A DNA stretch of 5,170 nt from Chloroflexota bacterium (lineage in GTDB: Bacteria > Chloroflexota > Anaerolineae > Aggregatilineales > Aggregatilineaceae), in NCBI GenBank assembly GCA_016234525.1, contig JACRBK010000276.1, positions 1 to 5,170 on the forward strand. The letters run 5' to 3'. How positions within the stretch are numbered: the first letter of the stretch is position 1; every line of letters begins with the position of its first letter. Positions 1 to 5,136 of the stretch are shown here, piece by piece. The position numbers and the translations under genes were made by a program. The notes under the pieces are model-generated. The model saw only the letters and a list, made by a program, of their open reading frames with translations, was not told the origin of the DNA and ran no database searches.

Positions 1-98
1 AATTCGGTGACGCGGTAGCTTGCATCGAGTAGGCGATGGACCAGCTTATCACTACAAGCGCCGCCCTGCGTTATGACCAGGATCAGTTTTTTATTCAT
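1..98 (-). CDS. Partial P-II-like protein, probable second cyclic-di-AMP receptor paralogue (5' end only)
   Basis: Only the first 32 codons are inside the window; the gene continues past base 1. The start ATG (98..96) overlaps the TGA stop of the upstream receptor gene as ATGA, so the two are probably translationally coupled. The only purine-rich stretch upstream, a GGAG, is about 14 bases from the ATG. The peptide begins MNKKLILVITQGGAC and continues to SYRVTE. It lines up with the first 28 residues of the neighbour: KLI at the first beta strand, a Val/Ile-rich strand ending in Gln, a Leu-rich helix, then the R-V-T triplet that in DarA/PstA proteins lies at the ligand site. An insertion of about one residue and the replacement of the QDQD signature by QGGACSD mark it as divergent. 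I infer a tandem duplication with possibly different ligand preference. The assignment rests on 32 residues and could be wrong in detail, but the reading frame and coupling are convincing. Confidence 0.7.
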   Translation of the reverse strand, partial: MNKKLILVITQGGACSDKLVHRLLDASYRVTE

Positions 99-421
99 GC
101 TTGTTCAAACCGCTCCACATTGAGTACAAACACGGTTGCCCCGCCCACTTCTACCTCGACGAACGCTCCCATCATAGCAGCTGATTCTACAATGTTCGGC
201 CCGGCAGGGATCAGGCGAGTGCGCCGTTCGCAGGTCGTTTTAAGAATATCTGTCACAGTGGTGACCTGGTGATCTTCGATTCCACAAAACAAGGTGGTGT
301 TGCCCACGCTGAAAAAACCGCCAGTGGTTGCCACTCGGGTGACGCGGATACCAGCGCCGTTCAGGGTTTTGATCGTGCGCTCCGCATCCTGATCTTGTAC
401 CACTGCAATAATAAGTTTCAT
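95..421 (-). CDS. darA: Cyclic-di-AMP receptor, DarA/PstA (YaaQ) family
   Basis: This 108-residue cytosolic protein belongs to the P-II-like family that binds cyclic di-AMP as a trimer (B. subtilis DarA, S. aureus PstA; 109 residues). The downstream partner in those species is not firmly known. The sequence shows MKLIIAVVQDQD at the N-terminus, R-V-T at 26-28, ATTGGF at 31-36, GNTT at 40-43 and VEVEVGGATVFVL near the C-terminus, all family hallmarks in their usual positions. Of the ligand-contact positions I recall, R26, T28, F36 and N41 are kept while position 24 is Gly instead of Asn. The loop before VEVEVGG lacks the PMGG and YxPYP residues of Firmicute proteins. I chose the ATG at 421 because family members start at MKLI and a GGAG sits 7 bases upstream; an in-frame ATG at 484 would add 21 unrelated residues and overlap the promoter. 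The next gene overlaps it by 4 bases. Confidence 0.93.
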   Translation of the reverse strand: MKLIIAVVQDQDAERTIKTLNGAGIRVTRVATTGGFFSVGNTTLFCGIEDHQVTTVTDILKTTCERRTRLIPAGPNIVESAAMMGAFVEVEVGGATVFVLNVERFEQA

Positions 422-428
422 GAAAAAT

Positions 429-432
429 CTCC
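429..432 (-). promoter_or_regulatory. Ribosome binding site of the c-di-AMP receptor gene
   Basis: GGAG on the minus strand lies 7 bases before the ATG at 421. It decides between this start and the in-frame ATG at 484, which falls inside the -35 box. Confidence 0.7.
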
Positions 433-436
433 GCAT

Positions 437-465
437 TTGCTCCGCTCTTATTTGCACTATATCAT
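437..465 (+). promoter_or_regulatory. Candidate weak promoter for the glycerate kinase gene
   Basis: TTGCTC (437-442) and TATCAT (460-465) are separated by 17 bases. The -10 is 5 of 6 to consensus and the -35 only 3 of 6. It overlaps the -10 region of the divergent receptor promoter, so the two might compete for RNA polymerase. The leader to the ATG at 523 would be about 50 bases. No better plus-strand candidate is visible in the 101-base intergenic region. Confidence 0.35.
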
Positions 466-484
466 AAAAGGTATTACACGCCAA
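456..484 (-). promoter_or_regulatory. Sigma-70-type extended -10 promoter for the c-di-AMP receptor genes
   Basis: Read on the minus strand, TTGGCG (484..479, 4 of 6 to the -35 consensus) is followed after exactly 17 bases by TATAGT (461..456, 5 of 6 to the -10 consensus). A TG one base upstream of the -10 gives an extended -10 element. Transcription would start near 449, giving a leader of about 28 bases that contains the GGAG ribosome site. This is a sequence-based prediction only. Confidence 0.65.
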
Positions 485-522
485 CCTTCATACCGCTCAA
501 TTGTCGAATTTGCCAGGATAAA

Positions 523-1893
523 ATGGTCCTTTTTTTAACGCCTCAATCCGCCCGTGATCCGCGTCGCGCGCTGGCGCTGCAAGTGTTGAGCGCGGCGCTA
601 GATGCCGCTGATCCCGCCCAGGCGATCCGGCGGCTGATATTTCGCAGTGATGATACCCTTTGGGTAGACGGCACAGCCTATGATCTGGCACACTGCCGCC
701 GTGTGATAGTGATTGGTGGCGGCAAAGCGGGGGCTTCGATGGCGAGCGCGATGGAAGACCTGCTCGAAGATCGTATCACGGCGGGATGGGTGAACGTAAA
801 ATACGGTTATACCGAGCCTACCGACTTGATCACCATACACCAGGCGGGCCATCCGGTTCCCGATGCCCAGGCCGTATCCGGTACGCAGTCAATGATCAGC
901 CTGCTGCGTGACATAACCGCCGACGATCTGGTAATCTGCCTGATTTCCGGTGGTGGATCGGCGTTGATGTCGCTGCCGGTGCCGGGGATCAGCCTTGAAG
1001 AACTGCAAACCCTGACCGATCTGCTGCTGCGATCGGGCGCGCCGATTGAGGCGATCAACGCCGTCCGCAAACACCTGTCACGCATTTCAGGCGGGCAGTT
1101 GGCGCGGCTGGCCTATCCTGCCCGCGTGATCACCTTGATCCTCTCTGACGTGGTCGGCAGCCCGCTGGATGTGATCGCTTCCGGCCCGACAGTGCCTGAT
1201 CCTACCACCTACGCTCATGCGCTGGCGGTGATCGAGCGTTACGGCCTGGGAGAGCAGGTGCCGGGCGCGATCCGCCAACACTTGCGGCGCGGGGTTTCGG
1301 GCAGCGTGGATGAAACGCCCAAATTGGGCGATCCCGAATTCGCGAATGTGCATAATCTCATCATCGCGGACAACGCGCGCGCGGCGCAGGCGGCAGTGAT
1401 GCAGGCCGAATCATTGGGGTTTCACACGCTGCTGCTTTCAACCTATATCGAAGGTGAGGCGCGTGAAGTGGCAAAAGTGCTGGCCGCGCTGTCGAAAGAG
1501 ATCGCCACTGTGGGGCGGCCTGTGGCGCGCCCGGCGTGTTTGATTCTGGGCGGAGAAACCACCGTCACGGTGCGTGGCAGCGGCAGGGGAGGGCGGAACC
1601 AGGAACTCGCGTTGGCGGCGGCGCTGGCCATTGAAGGTCAGGAATCCGTAATGATCGCCAGCCTGGCGACGGACGGCACGGATGGGCCGACAGACGCCGC
1701 GGGAGGATTGGTGGACGGTACGACCATCACACGCGGGCGAGAGCTGGGACTCTCGGCACGGGCAGCCTTAGACAATAACGATGCTTATCCCTATTTAGCA
1801 GCAGCCGGCGATTTGCTCATGACCGGCCCAACCAATACCAACGTCAATGACCTGATGGCGGTTTTTGTGTTTGATGACGTAGCGCTGGCGTAG
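523..1893 (+). CDS. gck: Glycerate 2-kinase, type 2 (DUF4147 + MOFRL domains)
   Basis: The enzyme phosphorylates D-glycerate with ATP to 2-phosphoglycerate (EC 2.7.1.165 family: GckA, TtuD, GLYCTK), feeding glycerate from serine, glyoxylate or sugar-acid breakdown into lower glycolysis. It is cytosolic. The 456 residues match the family's usual 410-450. The N-terminal DUF4147 domain (about 11-260) carries GGGKAG at 65-70 with the probable catalytic Lys68, ISGGGSAL at 141-148, INAVRKHLS at 178-186 and SDVVGSPLDVIASGPT at 208-223. The C-terminal MOFRL domain (about 335-450) carries GGETTVTVRGSGRGGRNQE at 343-361, TDGTDGPTDAAGG at 383-395 and TGPTNTNVNDL at 434-444. All are intact, so an active enzyme is expected. 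The start ATG has an AGGA only 4 bases upstream, which suggests modest initiation, and the next in-frame Met is far inside the fold. It is divergent from the c-di-AMP receptor gene, and no terminator follows it. Substrate choice (glycerate versus hydroxypyruvate-like acids) cannot be read from sequence. Confidence 0.95.
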   Translation: MVLFLTPQSARDPRRALALQVLSAALDAADPAQAIRRLIFRSDDTLWVDGTAYDLAHCRRVIVIGGGKAGASMASAMEDLLEDRITAGWVNVKYGYTEPTDLITIHQAGHPVPDAQAVSGTQSMISLLRDITADDLVICLISGGGSALMSLPVPGISLEELQTLTDLLLRSGAPIEAINAVRKHLSRISGGQLARLAYPARVITLILSDVVGSPLDVIASGPTVPDPTTYAHALAVIERYGLGEQVPGAIRQHLRRGVSGSVDETPKLGDPEFANVHNLIIADNARAAQAAVMQAESLGFHTLLLSTYIEGEAREVAKVLAALSKEIATVGRPVARPACLILGGETTVTVRGSGRGGRNQELALAAALAIEGQESVMIASLATDGTDGPTDAAGGLVDGTTITRGRELGLSARAALDNNDAYPYLAAAGDLLMTGPTNTNVNDLMAVFVFDDVALA

Positions 1894-1949
1894 TCTAAAA
1901 ACAGGGAAATCACCCATGATCTATTCTGTGTGTTATGACGCAATTCCAC

Positions 1950-1955
1950 TATAAT
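1950..1955 (+). promoter_or_regulatory. Consensus -10 box (TATAAT) upstream of the secreted-protein gene
   Basis: A perfect TATAAT stands alone in the 108-base gap between the glycerate kinase and the next gene. At 17-base spacing the -35 position reads TGTGTG (1927-1932), a poor match, so the promoter may need an activator or use another sigma-factor contact. Transcription would start near 1962, giving a leader of about 40 bases. A TAATTA repeat (1952-1966) overlaps the box and the start region. Confidence 0.55.
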
Positions 1956-1966
1956 TAAACTAATTA
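1952..1966 (+). repeat. TAATTA-AAC-TAATTA repeat overlapping the -10 box
   Basis: Two identical TAATTA hexamers are separated by 3 bases. Because TAATTA is itself palindromic, the element is both a direct and an inverted repeat. It covers the last 4 bases of TATAAT and the predicted transcription start, the position expected for a repressor operator. In AT-rich intergenic DNA such a repeat can arise by chance. Confidence 0.35.
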
Positions 1967-1983
1967 CAAGTGTTTATGATAAA

Positions 1984-1997
1984 AAGGAGTAAGGGAG
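1984..1997 (+). promoter_or_regulatory. Double Shine-Dalgarno sequence of the secreted-protein gene
   Basis: AAGGAG (1984-1989) lies 12 bases and AGGGAG (1992-1997) 4 bases before the ATG at 2002. One is longer and the other shorter than the usual spacing, so together they may give two alternative pairings with 16S rRNA. They support the ATG at 2002 as the start. Confidence 0.55.
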
Positions 1998-2001
1998 ATA
2001 T

Positions 2002-3228
2002 ATGAGACTCTCGCGTAGCATCTTAGTTGTAGTGGCGGCATTGTTCCTGTCTGGCATGATTTTTGCCGCGCTGCCAGGGTCGGCAGTGTTGGCCCAGGGC
2101 GGAACCCCGCCAAGTCTAATCGTTTATTCTTCGAATCGTTCTGGCAACTACGAGATTTATGTTCTCGATCCCAATACCGGGTTAAGCACTCAGTTGACTA
2201 ACGATCCGGCCAACGATGTGGAACCCGACTGGGCTTCGGACGGCGAACAAATTGCATTCGCTTCAGATCGTGATGGTGATTACGAACTGTTTGTAGTGCA
2301 GGTCGATGGCACGGATCTCAAGCAGTTGACCAACAACCAGTCTCAAGATCGCCAACCGCGCTGGCAGCCGGATGATCTGCAAATTGTCTATATGTCGGAT
2401 GTCAACGGCCAGTGGGATGTTTATATGATCACGGTTGAAGGCGGTTTAGTTCGCCAGTTGACCAACGATCCCGGTGATGAGCGTGGCCCTGGCGCGGGTG
2501 TCGTCCAGCCCGTTGGTCCTGTCGCCACGCCGCAGGTGATCACGCCTGTTGTTGTGGTCCCGACGACGCAGGCCACCGCTGTCCCTGATGCGATAGTGGA
2601 CAGTACTACGCTGAACGTGCGCGAGAATCCCGGTGAAGGTGCCAGGATTATGTTGACCGTTGCGCGTGGCACTCCGCTCAAGGTGTTGGGCCGTTATCAG
2701 GATAATAGCTGGCTCCAGGTTCTCACCCCCTCCAACAATACCGGGTGGATCTATCGCCCATTGGTGACAGTCAATATTGATCTGGCCCGCGTGCCGGTGG
2801 TTAACGCCACTTTTATCGCTCCGCCGCCGACAGCAACCCCGGTCCCGCCGACCCCATCGTCCACCGTAAATCTGGTGGCCGGGATCGTCGTACTCGATCC
2901 GGCTGCGCCGACCTGTCAGCAGACCTTTACGGTTGGTTTTGATGTCGCCAACCTCGGCACAACCGCCTCAGCAGCCAGCGGCACGGTGTCACTGGTCGAT
3001 GTACGCAGCGCTGACGGCTCCCAGCAAGGCACGACGATTGGCGGCTTCCCGATTTTGCAGGCCGGGCAGACTTTCCGCGTCAACATGCCGCTGACGGTCA
3101 GCACATGGTATGGCGAACAACACACCATCACCTTAGTGATTGATCCCAGCAACGGGATCGCCGAAACGGTCGAAACGGATAATATCCGCACTGTGACCTA
3201 CACGCTGGCAAAGGGTAGCTGCCCATAA
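2002..3228 (+). CDS. Secreted mosaic protein: PD40 repeats, bacterial SH3 domain, CARDB domain
   Basis: No specific function is recognised for this 408-residue exported protein. Residues 1-31 form a Sec signal peptide (basic MRLSR, hydrophobic core, VLA before Q32). Residues 39-155 hold three PD40/WD40-like beta-propeller repeats of the TolB type, each with the pattern I-V/A-Y/F-x-S-D/N, a Gly-x-Tyr/Trp-D/E-hydrophobic step and Q-L-T-N-D/N (ends at 64-68, 108-112 and 152-156). Residues 160-196 are a Pro/Val/Thr linker. Residues 198-258 are a bacterial SH3 domain (LNVRENPGEGA, TPLKVLG, WLQV, TGWIYRPLV), often a cell-wall or peptide-binding module. A Pro/Thr linker (272-288) leads to a CARDB/Ig-like adhesion domain (289-402: VGFDVANLGT, LVIDPSNGIAETVETDNI). 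The only two cysteines, C305 and C407, bracket the CARDB domain. There is no lipobox, membrane anchor or sortase signal, so it is probably released or held through the SH3 domain. A surface-binding role is inference from the domains. Confidence 0.88.
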   Translation: MRLSRSILVVVAALFLSGMIFAALPGSAVLAQGGTPPSLIVYSSNRSGNYEIYVLDPNTGLSTQLTNDPANDVEPDWASDGEQIAFASDRDGDYELFVVQVDGTDLKQLTNNQSQDRQPRWQPDDLQIVYMSDVNGQWDVYMITVEGGLVRQLTNDPGDERGPGAGVVQPVGPVATPQVITPVVVVPTTQATAVPDAIVDSTTLNVRENPGEGARIMLTVARGTPLKVLGRYQDNSWLQVLTPSNNTGWIYRPLVTVNIDLARVPVVNATFIAPPPTATPVPPTPSSTVNLVAGIVVLDPAAPTCQQTFTVGFDVANLGTTASAASGTVSLVDVRSADGSQQGTTIGGFPILQAGQTFRVNMPLTVSTWYGEQHTITLVIDPSNGIAETVETDNIRTVTYTLAKGSCP

Positions 3229-3246
3229 ACCACCAGAAACATCCAC

Positions 3247-3268
3247 GGGGCGCAGCAGTGAGCGCCCC
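3247..3268 (+). other. Stem-loop without T-tract just after the secreted-protein gene
   Basis: GGGGCGC (3247-3253) pairs perfectly with GCGCCCC (3262-3268) around an 8-base loop. It is followed by ATCACTAAAC, not a T-run, so it is unlikely to terminate alone. Its position 19 bases after the stop codon and 15 bases before a true terminator suggests a 3'-end mRNA-stabilising or back-up structure. Confidence 0.55.
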
Positions 3269-3283
3269 ATCACTAAACAACTC

Positions 3284-3314
3284 CACCGGGACGCGAACGC
3301 GCCCCGGTGTTTTT
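3284..3314 (+). terminator. Rho-independent terminator after the secreted-protein gene
   Basis: CACCGGG (3284-3290) pairs with CCCGGTG (3303-3309). After an A/C mismatch the stem continues with three more G-C pairs (3292-3294 with 3299-3301) around a GAAC loop. TTTTT (3310-3314) follows immediately. It separates the secreted-protein gene from the kinase gene, so the two are not simply co-transcribed. Confidence 0.88.
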
Positions 3315-3341
3315 CTGGATAATTTTGAGGCAATTTTTGGC

Positions 3342-3371
3342 TTGTGATTCCCCGCTGTTTAAGGTGATAAT
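3342..3371 (+). promoter_or_regulatory. Probable promoter of the protein kinase gene
   Basis: TTGTGA (3342-3347, 4 of 6) and GATAAT (3366-3371, 5 of 6) are separated by 18 bases. The element sits between the terminator and the kinase start and predicts transcription from about 3378, a leader of about 43 bases. Its location argues against translation starting at the upstream in-frame ATG (3370) or GTG (3307). Confidence 0.55.
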
Positions 3372-3409
3372 GGGGAAGGTGATCAACAACCAACCACTAC
3401 CCACCATCA

Positions 3410-3416
3410 GAGGGGG
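3410..3416 (+). promoter_or_regulatory. Ribosome binding site that fixes the kinase start
   Basis: GAGGGGG lies immediately upstream of the ATG at 3421; its GAGG part is 7 bases from the start. The longer in-frame reading from GTG at 3307 begins inside the preceding terminator and is rejected. Confidence 0.7.
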
Positions 3417-3420
3417 ACGC

Positions 3421-5085
3421 ATGGCTTACCAACCTGGCGCGCAGCCAGAACCAGAATACGATCCAGAGGCGCATGATCAGTCCGAAGATACACCAGCGCC
3501 GCTGACCAGCAGTGATCTGATCGGGCAGACCTTCGCCGGGCGCTACCGGTTTGAGTCGCTGCTGGGCGAAGGGGGTTTTGCGCGGGTCTTTAAGGTCTAT
3601 GACCTGCACCGGCGAGTGTTTCTGGCGGCTAAAGTGCTGCGCAGCGATATTGCTCAGGAGCCGATGTTTTTAGAACGTTTTCGGCGTGAGGCGGCGGTGC
3701 TTCAGCGTTTACAGCACCCGCATATCGTGCGTTATTACGATATTGTCGAAAGCGGCGATCTGGTGTTTATCCTCACCGATCATATTCCGGGCCGGACGCT
3801 GCAATCGGTGATGCGGCAGCGCGGCGGGCCTCTGTCTCCTGCTGAATCGTTGACTTACCTTCAACCGCTTTCTGCGGCGCTGCATTTTGCGCACCAAGAA
3901 GGGGTCGTCCATCGTGATCTCAAACCTGCCAATATTCTGCTGGACGAAAACAATAATTTGTATGTCACCGACTTTGGTATCGCCAAAATTTTGAGCGATG
4001 CCAGCACCCTCACGATGGATGCCACCGTCGGCACGCCCCATTTTATGTCACCTGAGCAGATTTTGATTGGTGAAGTCACTGTCGCGACGGATGTGTATGC
4101 GCTGGGTGTGCTGCTCTACCAGATGTACACCGGGCGGCTGCCGTTTGTTGGGGATACCCAGGGGACAACAGGATCAACCGCTGCGATGCGGATCGTACAC
4201 GAACATCTGCATACGCGGCCTGTATTGCCCAGCCAGATCAACCCGGCGTTGAGTGCCTCGGTTGAACAAGTCGTGCTGCGCTGCCTGGAAAAAGACCCGG
4301 CGCAGCGTTTTCAGTCGGTGGCTGATGTCTATGAAGCACTGGCCGCTGCCGTGATCGCCGAGCCTTCTGTTTTACCTGCTTCACCTTCTTCACCCGCTTC
4401 ACCCGTTGCTGCGCCTGCGGTAGTTTTGCCGCCGCCGGTTTCCGAAGCCGAGCGCGTGCCGACCGGGGTAGGGGGGATGTCGCGCGTGCTTCCGGCAGAT
4501 GAATATTCCGCTGAGGAGATGGAAGAAGAAGCATCGGCCTGGGGCGGAAAACGCAAGCGCCGTGCTTATCAAGAATCGCGCCGCGCCGCGCGCAAAGCTA
4601 AACGCCATCCTCAGGCAAAAGCTGATCCAGAGCGGATGTCGGAAAAAGAGCGTGAGAAAGAGCAAGAAAAAGAGCGCGAAAGCCAGGAAAAGAACGACGA
4701 AAAGCAAACCGAAAAAGGCTGGGATACGAACGTCGAAAAAGGCGAATTCTGGGGGGATATTGGCCCTTCGGACCGGCTGGGCCAGTTTGTTTGGGGCGGC
4801 ATGATCTTGTGGACCGGGATCGTGTTTATGATCGATTCCAGTGCATCATGGTCGTGGTTTAACCCCTGGGCTTGGATCGCGGGTGGGGCAGGGGCGCTCC
4901 TGCTGTCCGAGTCGGCGGCGCGCCTCATGATTCCTGAATATCGCTCCAAGCCGGGGCTGCGCCTGGTGGCGGGCGCGGCGCTGTTGATGCTCGGCCTTGG
5001 CGTGGGATTCAGTATCGGCAATTTGTGGGCGCTGATCCTGATCGCCATTGGCGCGGGGATGCTGCTCAGCCGTGTGCTCGAATAA
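3421..5085 (+). CDS. Membrane Hanks-type Ser/Thr protein kinase with C-terminal LiaI/LiaF-like four-helix module
   Basis: This 554-residue PknB-like kinase transfers phosphate from ATP to Ser/Thr of unknown target proteins. The catalytic domain (about 42-310) keeps every key element: Gly loop GEGGFARV at 49-56 (third Gly replaced by Ala), Lys71 in AAK, helix-C Glu90, HRDLKPAN at 164-171 with catalytic Asp166, DFG at 184-186, an activation loop with T196, T198, T202 and T205, SPE at 210-212, DVYALG at 224-229 and Arg296. Residues 314-340 are a Pro/Ser/Ala linker, 376-397 are Lys/Arg-rich, and 404-432 are an almost continuous Glu/Lys/Arg helix. Four hydrophobic segments follow (about 457-471, 480-497, 512-530, 532-549). 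The basic loop between the middle two (RLMIPEYRSKPGLR) suggests both ends are cytoplasmic. There is no PASTA or other outside sensor. The two helix pairs resemble each other and the LiaI/LiaF-type membrane region, hinting at envelope-stress sensing (inference). ATG at 3421 was chosen for its GAGGGGG site and upstream promoter. Confidence 0.93.
   Translation: MAYQPGAQPEPEYDPEAHDQSEDTPAPLTSSDLIGQTFAGRYRFESLLGEGGFARVFKVYDLHRRVFLAAKVLRSDIAQEPMFLERFRREAAVLQRLQHPHIVRYYDIVESGDLVFILTDHIPGRTLQSVMRQRGGPLSPAESLTYLQPLSAALHFAHQEGVVHRDLKPANILLDENNNLYVTDFGIAKILSDASTLTMDATVGTPHFMSPEQILIGEVTVATDVYALGVLLYQMYTGRLPFVGDTQGTTGSTAAMRIVHEHLHTRPVLPSQINPALSASVEQVVLRCLEKDPAQRFQSVADVYEALAAAVIAEPSVLPASPSSPASPVAAPAVVLPPPVSEAERVPTGVGGMSRVLPADEYSAEEMEEEASAWGGKRKRRAYQESRRAARKAKRHPQAKADPERMSEKEREKEQEKERESQEKNDEKQTEKGWDTNVEKGEFWGDIGPSDRLGQFVWGGMILWTGIVFMIDSSASWSWFNPWAWIAGGAGALLLSESAARLMIPEYRSKPGLRLVAGAALLMLGLGVGFSIGNLWALILIAIGAGMLLSRVLE
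4380..4403 (+). repeat. Short 9-base-period repeat encoding a Ser-Pro linker
   Basis: TTCACC recurs at 4380, 4389 and 4398, exactly 9 bases apart, encoding the Ser-Pro pattern SPSSPASP (kinase residues 321-328). It lies in the flexible linker after the catalytic domain, where slippage would change linker length in-frame. Confidence 0.55.
4642..4689 (+). repeat. 24-base imperfect repeat encoding Glu-Lys-Glu-Arg units
   Basis: GAAAAAGAGCG occurs at 4642-4652 and again at 4666-4676, a 24-base period matching two 8-residue units (EKEREKEQ and EKERESQE, kinase residues 408-423). It probably arose by local duplication inside the charged juxtamembrane helix. Confidence 0.6.
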
Positions 5086-5092
5086 AAAACGT

Positions 5093-5119
5093 CGGAGGGC
5101 GCAGTATCCGCGCCCTCTG
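5093..5119. terminator. Bidirectional intrinsic terminator between convergent genes
   Basis: GAGGGCGC (5095-5102) pairs perfectly with GCGCCCTC (5110-5117) around a 7-base loop. A G-T wobble and a C-G pair extend the stem to 5093/5119. On the plus strand TTTGTT follows (5120-5125), a weak T-tract, 8 bases after the kinase stop. On the minus strand six T (5089..5084) follow after 3 bases, a stronger tract. It therefore probably ends both the kinase mRNA and a convergent transcript from the right. Confidence 0.8.
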
Positions 5120-5136
5120 TTTGTTCATCTCATGGT

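Noticed and set aside
422..484. N-terminal extension of the c-di-AMP receptor to an ATG at 484
   Set aside because: The 21 added residues match nothing in the family, the ATG overlaps the predicted -35 box, and a good GGAG site serves the ATG at 421.
36..538. Plus-strand open frames (36-272, 269-538) opposite the receptor gene
   Set aside because: They are antisense shadows of a conserved minus-strand gene, and their translations show no recognisable domain.
1903..1914. GGG-AAATCA-CCC as a terminator after glycerate kinase
   Set aside because: The stem is only 3 bp and no T-run follows. No terminator is called in this gap.
3307..3420. Longer kinase reading from GTG at 3307 or ATG at 3370
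   Set aside because: The GTG lies inside the terminator stem and the ATG overlaps the predicted -10 box. The ATG at 3421 has a strong ribosome site.
4380..4690. CRISPR-like or minisatellite array
   Set aside because: The repeats are 9- and 24-base in-frame coding repeats without spacers, explained by Ser-Pro and Glu-Lys protein segments.
4238..4707. Minus-strand frames opposite the kinase linker (4238-4534, 4329-4556, 4399-4707)
   Set aside because: They overlap one another in different frames and mirror low-complexity linker codons, so they are composition artefacts.
4611..5048. 145-codon open frame on the minus strand opposite the kinase C-terminus
   Set aside because: It is rich in Ser/Phe/Cys only because it is antisense to the Glu/Lys codons and membrane helices. 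It has no family resemblance and no ribosome site that I can see.
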